DNA from: Actinomycetota bacterium | GTDB taxonomy: Bacteria; Actinomycetota; Acidimicrobiia; Spongiisociales; ZC4RG35 | DNA length: 10,718 nucleotides | Assembly: GCA_003242515.1 (NCBI GenBank) | Contig: QGUS01000036.1 | Coordinates: forward strand, 1-10,718 | Direction: 5' to 3' | Part shown: positions 1 to 9,721 of the stretch, piece by piece | How the letters are laid out: every line of letters begins with the position of its first letter | Numbering within the stretch: the stretch's first letter is position 1 | Translations under genes and position numbers: made by a program | The notes under the pieces: model-generated | Database searches by the model: none | Told to the model about the DNA's origin: nothing | The model's input: only the letters and a program-made list of their open reading frames with translations

Positions 1-91
1 TTGGTCGATTATTGATTTTTTTTTTCCAAGAAAAGACCGCCATCGGGATCTTGTTCCGTCTCCGGGGGTCGGGAATGTTTATAAGAGGCAG
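1..91 (+). other. Unremoved Illumina/Nextera i7 adapter (technical artefact)
   Basis: Read left to right, the bases follow the Nextera i7 construct in order. A run of exactly ten T (16-25) matches the flow-cell oligo spacer. Bases 27-49 match the 24-base P7 sequence at about 19 positions, with small indels. An 8-base index slot fills 50-57. Bases 58-72 match the 15-base read-2 segment at 12 positions. Bases 73-91 match the 19-base Tn5 mosaic end at 15 positions, including ATAAGAG at 81-87 and the closing CAG. On the other strand this is insert, adapter, poly-A, which is how a read runs out through the adapter and off the flow-cell oligo. The mismatches look like low-quality read-end errors. 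Bases 1-15 are probably noise past the adapter. Translated in the frame of the next gene it gives VYKRQ, a familiar contamination peptide. Genomic sequence should start at about 92. Confidence 0.95.
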
Positions 92-268
92 GCCGAGGGG
101 CACACCAAGCGTCTCGGCTACGCCTGGACGACGGGTCTCGCCGCCGCCGTGGTGGTGGCGGTCCTCGCTTCGGGCACGCCCGACGGGAGGGTGGCCACCG
201 GGTTCGCATCCGGCGAGGTGGTGGCGCTGGCGATGATGGGCGTCCTGGCCCTGCGCCGTCCCGCCTAG
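92..268 (+). CDS. C-terminal fragment of a small hydrophobic (membrane?) protein
   Basis: I do not recognise this protein. It is the last 58 codons of a gene cut by the contig end, finishing in TAG at 266-268. The frame is supported by a strong G/C preference at third positions, while the other frames give Arg/Pro/Trp-rich shadows. The fragment begins AEGHTKRLGYAWTTG, then has a hydrophobic stretch rich in Ala and Val (residues 16-28), a short polar turn (SGTPDGR), and a second hydrophobic stretch VVALAMMGVLAL just before the basic end RRPA. Two closely spaced hydrophobic segments with a basic tail suggest the end of an inner-membrane protein, possibly a transporter, but this is inference. 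The reading frame stays open upstream through the adapter, so any start called within 1-91 would be false. Its stop overlaps the stop of the convergent gene in the shared bases CTAG (265-268). Confidence 0.6.
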   Translation, partial: AEGHTKRLGYAWTTGLAAAVVVAVLASGTPDGRVATGFASGEVVALAMMGVLALRRPA

Positions 269-672
269 TTTGCGCTGGCCAGCCAGCGGCGGTGCTCCGC
301 CTTCAGCGCCGGCGGGAAGCGCCAGCGCAGTTCCTCCGGGACCGGAGGGAACATCGAGACGACGCCGAGGCATCCGTCCACCACCTTCACGAGCCCCGTG
401 CGGAGCAGGGCCGGCAGGCAGCGGGGGAGGCGCACCTCGGCTCCCCGGGATGCGGCCGTGACGAGCCGCAGCAGCTCCGTCACCGCGGACGGGCCCAGCG
501 CCGCCACCCAGTACCGGCGCACATAGGGGTCGGACGGGTGGATCGGACCGGCCGGCTCCAGCAACCGGGTCGGGATGGTGGGCCGGACCCGTGCGGTGGG
601 TCGCACGGGAACGCCGGTTCCTGCGGCGAACGGAGGACGACTCGGGCTTTGGGCTGACGCTCCCGTGCTCAT
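265..672 (-). CDS. Hypothetical protein, 135 residues
   Basis: No known family is recognised. The protein has two parts. Residues 1 to about 43 are rich in Pro, Ser, Thr and Arg and probably disordered. Residues 44-135 look like a compact helical domain beginning HPSDPYVRRYWVAALG, with a Leu-rich helix (TELLRLVTAAS), RLPRCLPALLRTGLVKV, and a Pro/Trp-rich end (FPPVPEELRWRFPPAL). There is no signal peptide or membrane segment, so a cytoplasmic location is likely. I prefer the ATG at 672-670. A TTG at 708 would add 12 residues, but those bases look like a promoter element. No ribosome site is visible; a hairpin sits directly before the ATG, and a leaderless transcript is possible. The gene follows the penicillin-binding protein on the same strand after 67 bases, so read-through is also possible. 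That it is coding is likely from codon use; its function is unknown. Confidence 0.65.
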   Translation of the reverse strand: MSTGASAQSPSRPPFAAGTGVPVRPTARVRPTIPTRLLEPAGPIHPSDPYVRRYWVAALGPSAVTELLRLVTAASRGAEVRLPRCLPALLRTGLVKVVDGCLGVVSMFPPVPEELRWRFPPALKAEHRRWLASAN

Positions 673-690
673 GCCCGTACATCTACGGGC
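673..690 (-). promoter_or_regulatory. Perfect 7-bp inverted repeat directly before a start codon
   Basis: On the minus strand GCCCGTA (690-684) and TACGGGC (679-673) flank the four bases GATG, and the ATG at 672 follows at once. It could be an operator for a dyad-binding repressor, a hairpin hiding the start, or the 3' hairpin of the upstream gene. It has no T-run, so a classical intrinsic terminator is less likely. The inverted repeat is seen directly; its role is inference. Confidence 0.45.
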
Positions 691-692
691 AA

Positions 693-718
693 TGCCAACT
701 ATCGTCAAGTAGCGTCAA
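693..718 (-). repeat. Ten-base phased TTGAC/TTGGC repeats with a possible -35 box
   Basis: On the minus strand TTGACG occurs at 718-713 and again at 708-703, and TTGGCA at 698-693, so the units start exactly ten bases apart. The first two ten-base units differ at two positions (TTGACGCTAC and TTGACGATAG). Ten-base phasing puts the motifs on one face of the helix, as expected for a cooperative regulator site. The unit at 708-703 also matches a -35 hexamer at five of six positions. A spacer of 17 then leads to a weak -10 candidate, TAGATG (685-680), ending seven bases before the ATG at 672. That geometry would suit a leaderless transcript, but the -10 lacks the important final T. Confidence 0.35.
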
Positions 719-739
719 CTGAGGACGCGAAACATTTCC

Positions 740-3286
740 TTACGGGCGGCGGCCCACGTAGACGGTGATCGCCGTGGTGCCCGTGACGCTGGTGCCCGGG
801 GTGGGCGCCATGTCGACGATCCGGCCCACCTGGGAGGCATCCTCGACGGTCACGGGCTGCTGGAACAGGCTTATCTTGACGCCCGTCGTCCTCTCCAGGT
901 CCTGGACCACCTTGACCGCCTCGTCGAAGGTCAGCCCGAGCAGGTTGGGCACGGTGGCCCGCGGCGTCTCCCCGGTGGACACCGAGATCGTCACCGCGGA
1001 GCCCTGGCGGACCTGGGTGCCCGGCTCCGGACTCTGGGCGATCACCTTGCCGGCGGGCTCCAGGGACGGCACCTGCACGACCTCGGCGCGCAGGCCCGCC
1101 TTGGCCAGCTCCAGCTCGGCTGCAGGCTGGTCGAGGCCCACCACGACCGGGACGAAGGCCGGCGGCGGCGTGATGTACTGGTCGATGTTCGGCGGGTCGG
1201 GCGGGAAGTCGGTGACCGGCAGGTCCTCGACGACGCGCTTCATGAAGTCGGCCCAGATGGGTGCGGGCACGGTGCCGCCGAACACCTGGGCGTAACGCTG
1301 GCCCTTGATCGTCACGTTGCGCAGCGGGATCTGCTCCGCCTCGTAGCCGACCCACACCGCCGTCGAGAACTCGGGGGTGAAGCCCACGTACCAGGCGTCC
1401 AGGTAGCTCTGGTGCGTGCCCGTCTTGCCTCCGGCCGGGCGGCCGATGTCGGCCCGGGTGCCGGTGCCGATGGTCGGGACCTTCAACAGCGCCCTGCGGG
1501 CGGCGGCGAACACGGCCGGGTCGCCCACCTGCCGGATCTCGGACTCGTGCTCGTAGATGACGGCGCCGGTGTGGTCGATGATCTTCTCGATGATGTAGTC
1601 GTCGTAGTGCTCGCCGTTGGTGGCGAAGTTGGAGTAGGCAGACGCCATCTCCAGCGTGGAGACCGACGACGAGCCGAGGACGATCGAGGGGACCGGCTCC
1701 AGGTCGGCCTCGGTGACGCCCATGCGGCGGGCCACCTCCACGATCTTCTCGGGACCCACGGCGAGGGAGAGCTGGGCGAAGACGACGTTCGTCGAGTTGT
1801 AGGTGGCGGCCTCGAGACTGAGGGCCGGGCTGGACGAGCCGCCCCGGACCCGCCAGATGATCGACCCGTCGGGGCCACAGGCGTACGGACACTGCAGCTC
1901 CATCGGGCTGGAGGCGGGGAAGTGGTGCCCGAGCGTGTACCCGTTCTCCAGGGCGGCCACCAGGCCGAACGGCTTGGCGGCCGAGCCGGTGTTCCGGCGG
2001 CCCTGGATGGCCAGGTCGAACTGGTTGAACTCGAAGGGGAGGCCGGACGCCATCACCCGCACGGCGCCGGTCCAGTTCTCCACCATGGAGATGGCGCCCG
2101 TCGGCCTGCACGAGTGCGTCTCGGCGTAGGTCCGGTAGTAGGCCTCCTTCTCCGCGAAGTCGGGGAAGAGCTGGGCGCATGCGGCCAGGTTCTCCTCGTA
2201 GGGCAGGAGGGGCAGCCAGTCCTGGAGCACCTGGTTGGCGAGGTTCTGTAGACGCAGGTCGATCGTGGTGTAGATCTGGAGGCCGCCGCCGCCCGTGCAC
2301 TGGGTGTCGTCGGCGGGGCAGCCGAAGATGGCCTTCTTGCGGTCGTCGTAGGTGGCGCCGAGGAACGAGAACTCGTCGGAGTAGAGGAGCTGCTTCTTCA
2401 CCTCGGCCACGACGTGCTCGGCCGGGCCGCGGCGGATCGGTGTGTCGACCACGCCGAGCGGCTGGCGCTTGGCCCGCTGCGCCTGCGCCTCGGTGATCCA
2501 GCCGTTCTCCAGGATCTCGTCGATCACCTGGTTGCGCCGTTCGAGCGTGATCTCCGGGCGGACCCGGGGGTTGTAGAGGCTGGGGTTGCGGACCTGGACC
2601 GCCAGGGCGGCGGCCTCGTGGATCTGGAGGTCCTCCAGGTCCTTGTCGAAGAACTCGGCGGCGGCGGCCTTGACGCCGTAGGCGCCGGCCCCGAAGTAGA
2701 CGGAGTTGAGATAGAACTCGAGGATCCGCTCCTTGGGGAAGCGGCGCTCCAGCTCGGCGGCGACGAAGGCCTCGTTGATCTTCCGGCGGATGCTCACCTC
2801 GTCGCCCACGAAGACGTTCTTCACTACCTGCTGGGTGATGGTGGATCCGCCGCGCGTGACGTCGTAGACGATGTTGTCGATGGCCGCGGAGAGGATGGCC
2901 GAGAAGTCGATGCCCTCGTGCTCGAAGAAGTCCGAGTCCTCGGCGGCGAGCATGGCGTGGACCATGACCTCGGGGATGTCCTCGTAGGGGACCGGCTCCG
3001 AGTTCCGCCCGTCGTGGAGGTCGGCCAGCCACTCGCCGTTGTGGGCGTAGATGCGGCTCACCCGGCTCAGGTCCGGAAGGTTGAGGGCCATCTCCGAGGT
3101 GTCGGGCACCCAGTCGTCCTTGATCTGCTCGAAAGACCCGTACGCCGAGTTGACGCCCAGAAACGAGAAGAAGGCCACCCACCCCGACATGAGGAGGGCG
3201 ATGGAGAGGAGGGAGGCCAGGGCGCCGAACCAGCGTCCCCTGCGTTCCCGCGCCTCGACCTGGTGGATGAGCGCTTTTCGGGCCAT
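740..3286 (-). CDS. ponA: Class A penicillin-binding protein with two PASTA domains
   Basis: Bifunctional peptidoglycan synthase of 848 residues that polymerises lipid II into glycan strands and crosslinks the stem peptides outside the membrane. A basic cytoplasmic tail (1-19) is followed by one membrane segment (about 20-43). The glycosyltransferase 51 domain (about 80-260) has EDSDFFEHEG with catalytic Glu116, GGSTITQQ (146-153), and RKINEA with the second Glu at 172. The transpeptidase domain (about 335-685) has the nucleophile motif SAAK (Ser435, Lys438; TFK-type residues are commoner between the Ser and Lys), STN (498-500) and KTGT (621-624). PASTA repeats lie at about 711-771 and 777-845 and should bind muropeptide. 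All six cysteines fall between 323 and 470. The start is an ATG with no clear ribosome site; it gives a normal tail and membrane anchor. The gene diverges from the mutase gene across 55 bases. The symbol denotes the family. Confidence 0.96.
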   Translation of the reverse strand: MARKALIHQVEARERRGRWFGALASLLSIALLMSGWVAFFSFLGVNSAYGSFEQIKDDWVPDTSEMALNLPDLSRVSRIYAHNGEWLADLHDGRNSEPVPYEDIPEVMVHAMLAAEDSDFFEHEGIDFSAILSAAIDNIVYDVTRGGSTITQQVVKNVFVGDEVSIRRKINEAFVAAELERRFPKERILEFYLNSVYFGAGAYGVKAAAAEFFDKDLEDLQIHEAAALAVQVRNPSLYNPRVRPEITLERRNQVIDEILENGWITEAQAQRAKRQPLGVVDTPIRRGPAEHVVAEVKKQLLYSDEFSFLGATYDDRKKAIFGCPADDTQCTGGGGLQIYTTIDLRLQNLANQVLQDWLPLLPYEENLAACAQLFPDFAEKEAYYRTYAETHSCRPTGAISMVENWTGAVRVMASGLPFEFNQFDLAIQGRRNTGSAAKPFGLVAALENGYTLGHHFPASSPMELQCPYACGPDGSIIWRVRGGSSSPALSLEAATYNSTNVVFAQLSLAVGPEKIVEVARRMGVTEADLEPVPSIVLGSSSVSTLEMASAYSNFATNGEHYDDYIIEKIIDHTGAVIYEHESEIRQVGDPAVFAAARRALLKVPTIGTGTRADIGRPAGGKTGTHQSYLDAWYVGFTPEFSTAVWVGYEAEQIPLRNVTIKGQRYAQVFGGTVPAPIWADFMKRVVEDLPVTDFPPDPPNIDQYITPPPAFVPVVVGLDQPAAELELAKAGLRAEVVQVPSLEPAGKVIAQSPEPGTQVRQGSAVTISVSTGETPRATVPNLLGLTFDEAVKVVQDLERTTGVKISLFQQPVTVEDASQVGRIVDMAPTPGTSVTGTTAITVYVGRRP

Positions 3287-3326
3287 GCGAAGAGTTGACG
3301 TGTGCGGAGCGGCGGTAGTTCCCGCC

Positions 3327-3332
3327 TACCAT
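3327..3332 (+). promoter_or_regulatory. Candidate -10 box for the mutase gene
   Basis: TACCAT fits the actinobacterial TANNNT pattern and ends nine bases before the GTG at 3342. Transcription would then start at or within a base or two of that GTG, so the mRNA would be leaderless or nearly so, which agrees with the absence of a ribosome site. A -35-like TTGACG at 3295-3300 lies 26 bases upstream, too far for a normal spacer. The 55-base divergent gap (3287-3341) also holds overlapping short inverted repeats, GGTAG/CTACC and GGCGG/CCGCC, around 3311-3330. Confidence 0.3.
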
Positions 3333-3341
3333 CCGGCACCG

Positions 3342-4922
<1,581 letters not shown>

Positions 4923-4935
4923 CGTCCTCCCCGCA

Positions 4936-6285
4936 ATGACTCATCTGCTCATCATCGGCGGTGGTCCGGCCGGCACCCAGGCCGCGACGGTCGCGGCCGC
5001 CCGCGGCGCCCGTGTCACCCTGGTGGAGAAGGAGATCGTCGGCGGCGCCGCCCACCTCCTCGACTGCATCCCGTCCAAGACCATGTCCGCGGCGGCGCTC
5101 CGCTACAGCTCGGTCCGGAACGCCGTGAAGTTCGGCCTCATGGGTGAGCCCAGCGTGCCGAGCACCAGGGCGCTGGGGGCCCGGATCGACGAGATCGTCG
5201 CCGACATCAACCAGGACTGGACCGAGCTCCTCGCCAGCCAGGGCGTCGAGATCGTCCGTGGCTCCGGACGGTTCGTCGGACCCCACGAGGCTGTCGTGGA
5301 GACCGAGCAGGGGGAGCGCCGGATCCGGTTCGACAAGGCCCTCATCTCGACGGGCTCCCGCCCCCGGGTTCCCGACTGGGCGCCGGTGGACGGCGAGCGC
5401 ATCCTCACCACCCGCGACTGCTACCACTTCGAGGAGCCGCCGCCGGAGCTGATCGTGATCGGCTCGGGCGTCACCGGCGTCGAGTTCACCCACATCTTCG
5501 AGGCGTTCGGCTCGGAGGTGACCCTGGTCGTCTCCCGCCGCCAGATCCTCCCGCACCGCGACCCCGAGGTGGCCGCCGTACTCGAGGAGGACTTCCAGGA
5601 GCGGGGCGTGAAGCTCGTCATCGGCGCCCGCGCCGAGAAGGTCGAGGTCGAGGGCGACCGGGTGGTCGTCTACTGCGACGACGGCCGGCGGATCACCGGC
5701 ACCCACGCCCTCCTCGCCGTCGGCTCGGTCCCCAACTCCGACGGCCTCGGCCTGGAGGACGTCGGGGTGGAGACCGACTCCCGTGGCTTCATAAGGGTCG
5801 ACGAGTACCAGCGGACGACCGTGCCGCACATCTACGCCGCCGGGGACGTCACCGGGCAGATGCTGCTGTCATCGGTGGCGACGGCTCAGGGGCGGAAGAT
5901 CGCCTGGCACGCGCTCGGCATGAGGGTGGAGCCGCTCGACCTGAGCAGGGTCGCCGAGGCCATCTTCACCGAGCCGGAGATCGCCTCGGTCGGCCTGGTC
6001 GAGGTCGAGGCCGCCGCGGTGGGCCGGAAGGTGCGGACCACGAAGGTCCCGTTCGCCTCCAACGCCCGGTCGGTGCTGCAGAACTTCCAGCGGGGCTTCG
6101 TGAAGATCACGATCGACCCGGCCACCGACGTGGTGCTCGGCGGGACGATCGTCGGTCACCGGGCGTCCGAGCTGATCGGCGTGATCGCTCTGGCCGTCCA
6201 GGCACGGGTGACGGCGTCGACGCTGCTGGAGACGCTGATGGCCCACCCCACCATGGTCGAGGCCATCACCGACGCAGTGGAGTAG
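4936..6285 (+). CDS. FAD-dependent pyridine nucleotide-disulfide oxidoreductase family protein lacking one redox cysteine
   Basis: A 449-residue flavoprotein with the dihydrolipoamide dehydrogenase fold. The N-terminal GGGPAG (8-13) and AAGDVTG (301-307) bind FAD, and GSGVTG (176-181) is the pyridine-nucleotide fold. Arg201 and Arg202 after the second strand suggest NADPH rather than NADH. The dimerisation domain starts near 335. In the redox loop GGAAHLLDCIPSK the first of the two usual cysteines is Ala39 and only Cys44 remains, so ordinary lipoamide dithiol chemistry is unlikely. His437 and Glu442 of the HPT-x-x-E end motif are present. The closest known parallel I recall is mycobacterial LpdA (Rv3303c), a quinone reductase with one cysteine missing; soluble transhydrogenase is another option. 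It starts 13 bases after the mutase stop with no ribosome site, so coupling is likely. Its link to the mutase is unexplained. The family is certain, the substrate is not. Confidence 0.9.
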   Translation: MTHLLIIGGGPAGTQAATVAAARGARVTLVEKEIVGGAAHLLDCIPSKTMSAAALRYSSVRNAVKFGLMGEPSVPSTRALGARIDEIVADINQDWTELLASQGVEIVRGSGRFVGPHEAVVETEQGERRIRFDKALISTGSRPRVPDWAPVDGERILTTRDCYHFEEPPPELIVIGSGVTGVEFTHIFEAFGSEVTLVVSRRQILPHRDPEVAAVLEEDFQERGVKLVIGARAEKVEVEGDRVVVYCDDGRRITGTHALLAVGSVPNSDGLGLEDVGVETDSRGFIRVDEYQRTTVPHIYAAGDVTGQMLLSSVATAQGRKIAWHALGMRVEPLDLSRVAEAIFTEPEIASVGLVEVEAAAVGRKVRTTKVPFASNARSVLQNFQRGFVKITIDPATDVVLGGTIVGHRASELIGVIALAVQARVTASTLLETLMAHPTMVEAITDAVE

Positions 6286-6289
6286 CCGT

Positions 6290-6310
6290 CCCCGTCGCGT
6301 GGCGACGGGG
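6290..6310 (+). terminator. Strong hairpin terminator between convergent genes
   Basis: A perfect 9-bp GC-rich stem, CCCCGTCGC (6290-6298) with GCGACGGGG (6302-6310), and a GTG loop begins four bases after the flavoprotein stop codon. No T-run follows, which is common for actinobacterial terminators. The inverted repeat could act on both strands. Confidence 0.6.
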
Positions 6311-6328
6311 GAAGGTCACGCCGCCGGA

Positions 6329-6340
6329 GCTGGCGCCAGC
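6329..6340. repeat. 12-bp perfect palindrome
   Basis: GCTGGCGCCAGC is its own reverse complement and lies between the two convergent terminator hairpins. It has no loop, so it may be a protein site or a chance result of high GC. No function is claimed. Confidence 0.35.
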
Positions 6341-6363
6341 CAGGCGGGGTACTGGTGGCCCGG

Positions 6364-6396
6364 AGGCGGCGGTCCCGCGCGGTCCGGGCGCCGCCT
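6364..6396 (-). terminator. Hairpin at the stop codon of the carboxylase alpha gene
   Basis: On the minus strand an 8-bp stem, AGGCGGCG (6396-6389) with CGCCGCCT (6371-6364), overlaps the TAG stop at 6397-6395. A further CCCG/CGGG pairing (6388-6385 with 6377-6374) extends it inside the loop. No T-run follows. It fits a GC-rich terminator of the carboxylase operon. Confidence 0.45.
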
Positions 6397-8124
6397 ACTT
6401 CACGATCGCGATCACCTGGCCCGAGGAGACCGTGTCGCCTGGCTCCACCCGGAGGTCGACAACCTCTCCGGAGGCCGGGGCCTTCACCTCGTTCTCCATC
6501 TTCATGGCCTCGAGCACGCAGATCGGCTCGCCCTCCTCGACCTTCTGGCCGGCCTTGACGTGCACCTTGACGATCGTCCCCTGCATGGGGGCGGTGACCA
6601 CGCCGTCGGACGCCTTCGGGGCGCCCGTCCGGCTGAGCTTCGGGGGCTTGCGGCGTGGCTGGCCGGTGGGGGTGGCCTCGGGCGCCCAGTAGGCGACCTC
6701 GAAGCGGCGTCCGCCCACCTCCACCGTGATCTCCCGCTTCACCAGCGCCTCGTCCTCGGGCAGGGCCGGGGCCGCCTGCGGCGGGGCCTCGCCCAGGTCG
6801 ACGGCCTCCTCCATCCACTTGGTGTGGTGGGTGCCGGCGACGAAGTCGGGATGGTCGACCACCACCAGGTGGGCGGGGATGGTCGTGGACACGCCCGCGA
6901 CCTGGAACTCCTGCAGCGCCCGGCGCCCGCGGGCGATGGCGGCCTCACGGGTGGGGCCCCACACCACGAGCTTGGCCATCAGGTTGTCGTAGTACTGGGA
7001 GACGGTCGTGCCCGGGGTGATCCAGGAGTCGACCCGGACGCCGAACCCCGCCGGCTCCTGCCACTCGACCACCTGACCTGGGGTGGGCAGGAAGTTCTGG
7101 TACGGGTCCTCGGCGTTGATCCGGAACTCGATGGCATGGCCCCTGGGCTCGATCTCGTCGAAGGGGAGCTTCTCGCCGTAGGCGACCCGGATCTGCCACT
7201 CAACCAGGTCGACGCCCGTGACCATCTCGGTGACGGTGTGCTCCACCTGGAGCCGGGTGTTCATCTCCAGGAAGTAGAAGTCGCCGTTGCGGTCGACGAG
7301 GAACTCCACGGTGCCGGCATTGGCGTAGCCGCACGACCTGGCGGCCGCCAGGGCGGCCTTGCCGAGGGCGCGCCGCTGCTTGGCGTTGAGGGCGGGGGAG
7401 GGGGTCTCCTCCACCAGTTTCTGGTGGCGGCGCTGGACGGAGCAGTCGCGCTCGCCGAGGAACACGCCCTTGCCGTGGGTGTCGAAGAGGATCTGGGCCT
7501 CGACGTGGCGGGGCTGCTCCAGGTACTTCTCCACGTAGACCTCGGGGTTGCCGAAGTAGGCGTCGGCCTCCCGGCGGGCGCCCTCGAAGGCCTCCTCGAG
7601 CTCGCCGATGCTGCGCACCACCCGCAGGCCCTTGCCACCGCCGCCGTGGGCGGCCTTGATGGCCACGGGGAAGCCGAACTCGTGCGCCAGCTTCGCCACC
7701 TCGTCCACGGTGGTCACCGGCTCGGTGATACCGGGGACCGTCGGGACCCCGGCCCTCTCGGCGTTGCGCCGCGAGGTGATCTTGTCGCCCATGGCCTCGA
7801 TGGCCTCCGGCGGCGGGCCGATCCAGATCAGGCCCGCGTCGGTCACCTTCCGGGCGAAGCCGGCGTTCTCGGAGAGGAAGCCGTAGCCGGGGTGGATCGA
7901 CTCGGCCCCGGACTCCCTGGCGATCTCGAGGATGCGGTCCTGGTTCAGATAGGACTCGGCCGCGGGCGCGGGGCCGACGAACCACGCCTCGTCGGCGAGA
8001 CGGACGTGCCGGGCGTCCCGGTCGAGCTCCGAATAGATGGCGATGGTCCGCATGCCCAGCTCCCGCGCGGTGCGGATGACGCGTACGGCGATTTCGCCCC
8101 TGTTGGCGATGAGGATCGAATTCA

Positions 8125-8125
<1 letters not shown>
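6395..8125 (-). CDS. pccA: Acetyl/propionyl-CoA carboxylase alpha chain (biotin carboxylase plus biotin carrier)
   Basis: Carboxylates its own biotin using ATP and bicarbonate and hands the carboxyl group to the beta chain. The 576 residues hold the biotin carboxylase N-terminal domain (1-115, opening SILIANRGEIAVRVIRTA and with HPGYGFLSEN at 78-87), the ATP-grasp domain with the glycine loop GGGGKG (161-166) and catalytic block EMNTRLQVEHTVTE (287-300), and the C-terminal domain to about 440. A linker with ITVEVGGRRFEV follows, then a Pro/Lys/Arg-rich stretch and the biotinyl carrier domain (about 507-576), where EAMKMEN carries the biotin Lys542. I chose ATG at 8125-8123, whose A is the last base of the beta-chain stop TGA. 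A GTG one codon earlier is also possible. The tight junction implies translational coupling and balanced subunits. The symbol names the family; the acyl substrate is set by the beta chain. Confidence 0.95.
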
Positions 8126-9675
<1,550 letters not shown>

Positions 9676-9680
9676 CAATG

Positions 9681-9685
9681 CCTCC
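9681..9685 (-). promoter_or_regulatory. Ribosome binding site of the carboxylase beta gene
   Basis: GGAGG lies five bases upstream of the ATG at 9675. It is the clearest ribosome site in the window and decides the start over the much longer open frame that reaches 10014. Confidence 0.8.
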
Positions 9686-9686
9686 G

Positions 9687-9692
9687 TATGCT
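9687..9692 (+). promoter_or_regulatory. Candidate -10 box for birA in the 46-base divergent gap
   Basis: TATGCT fits TANNNT and would give a leader of about 22 bases before the ATG at 9722. The -35 at the expected distance (TTCGGT, 9664-9669) is poor. For the opposite direction, an AT-rich patch at 9730-9739 gives TATGGT on the minus strand as a candidate -10 for the carboxylase operon. Both are weak, but the two promoters must overlap in or near this gap. Confidence 0.22.
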
Positions 9693-9721
9693 CCAGGGTG
9701 TCAGACTCCTCGGGAAACGAG

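Noticed and set aside
16..25. Ten-T run as a terminator tail or promoter element
   Set aside because: It is the flow-cell oligo spacer of the adapter, directly followed by P7-like sequence.
73..91. Tn5-like mosaic end as evidence for a natural transposon
   Set aside because: It is joined to the read-2 segment, an index and P7, so it is library chemistry and not a mobile element.
12..236. Open frame starting MIFFFQEK on the plus strand
   Set aside because: It begins inside the adapter and the rest is Arg/Pro/Trp-rich, the out-of-frame shadow of the partial gene at 92-268.
705..3332. 875-codon open frame on the minus strand over the whole penicillin-binding gene
   Set aside because: Arg/Gly/Pro-rich composition and no domain; it is a stop-poor shadow frame of high-GC coding DNA. 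The penicillin-binding frame has every family motif.
3051..3341. N-terminal extension of the mutase
   Set aside because: It lies antisense to the penicillin-binding gene and does not resemble the mutase family.
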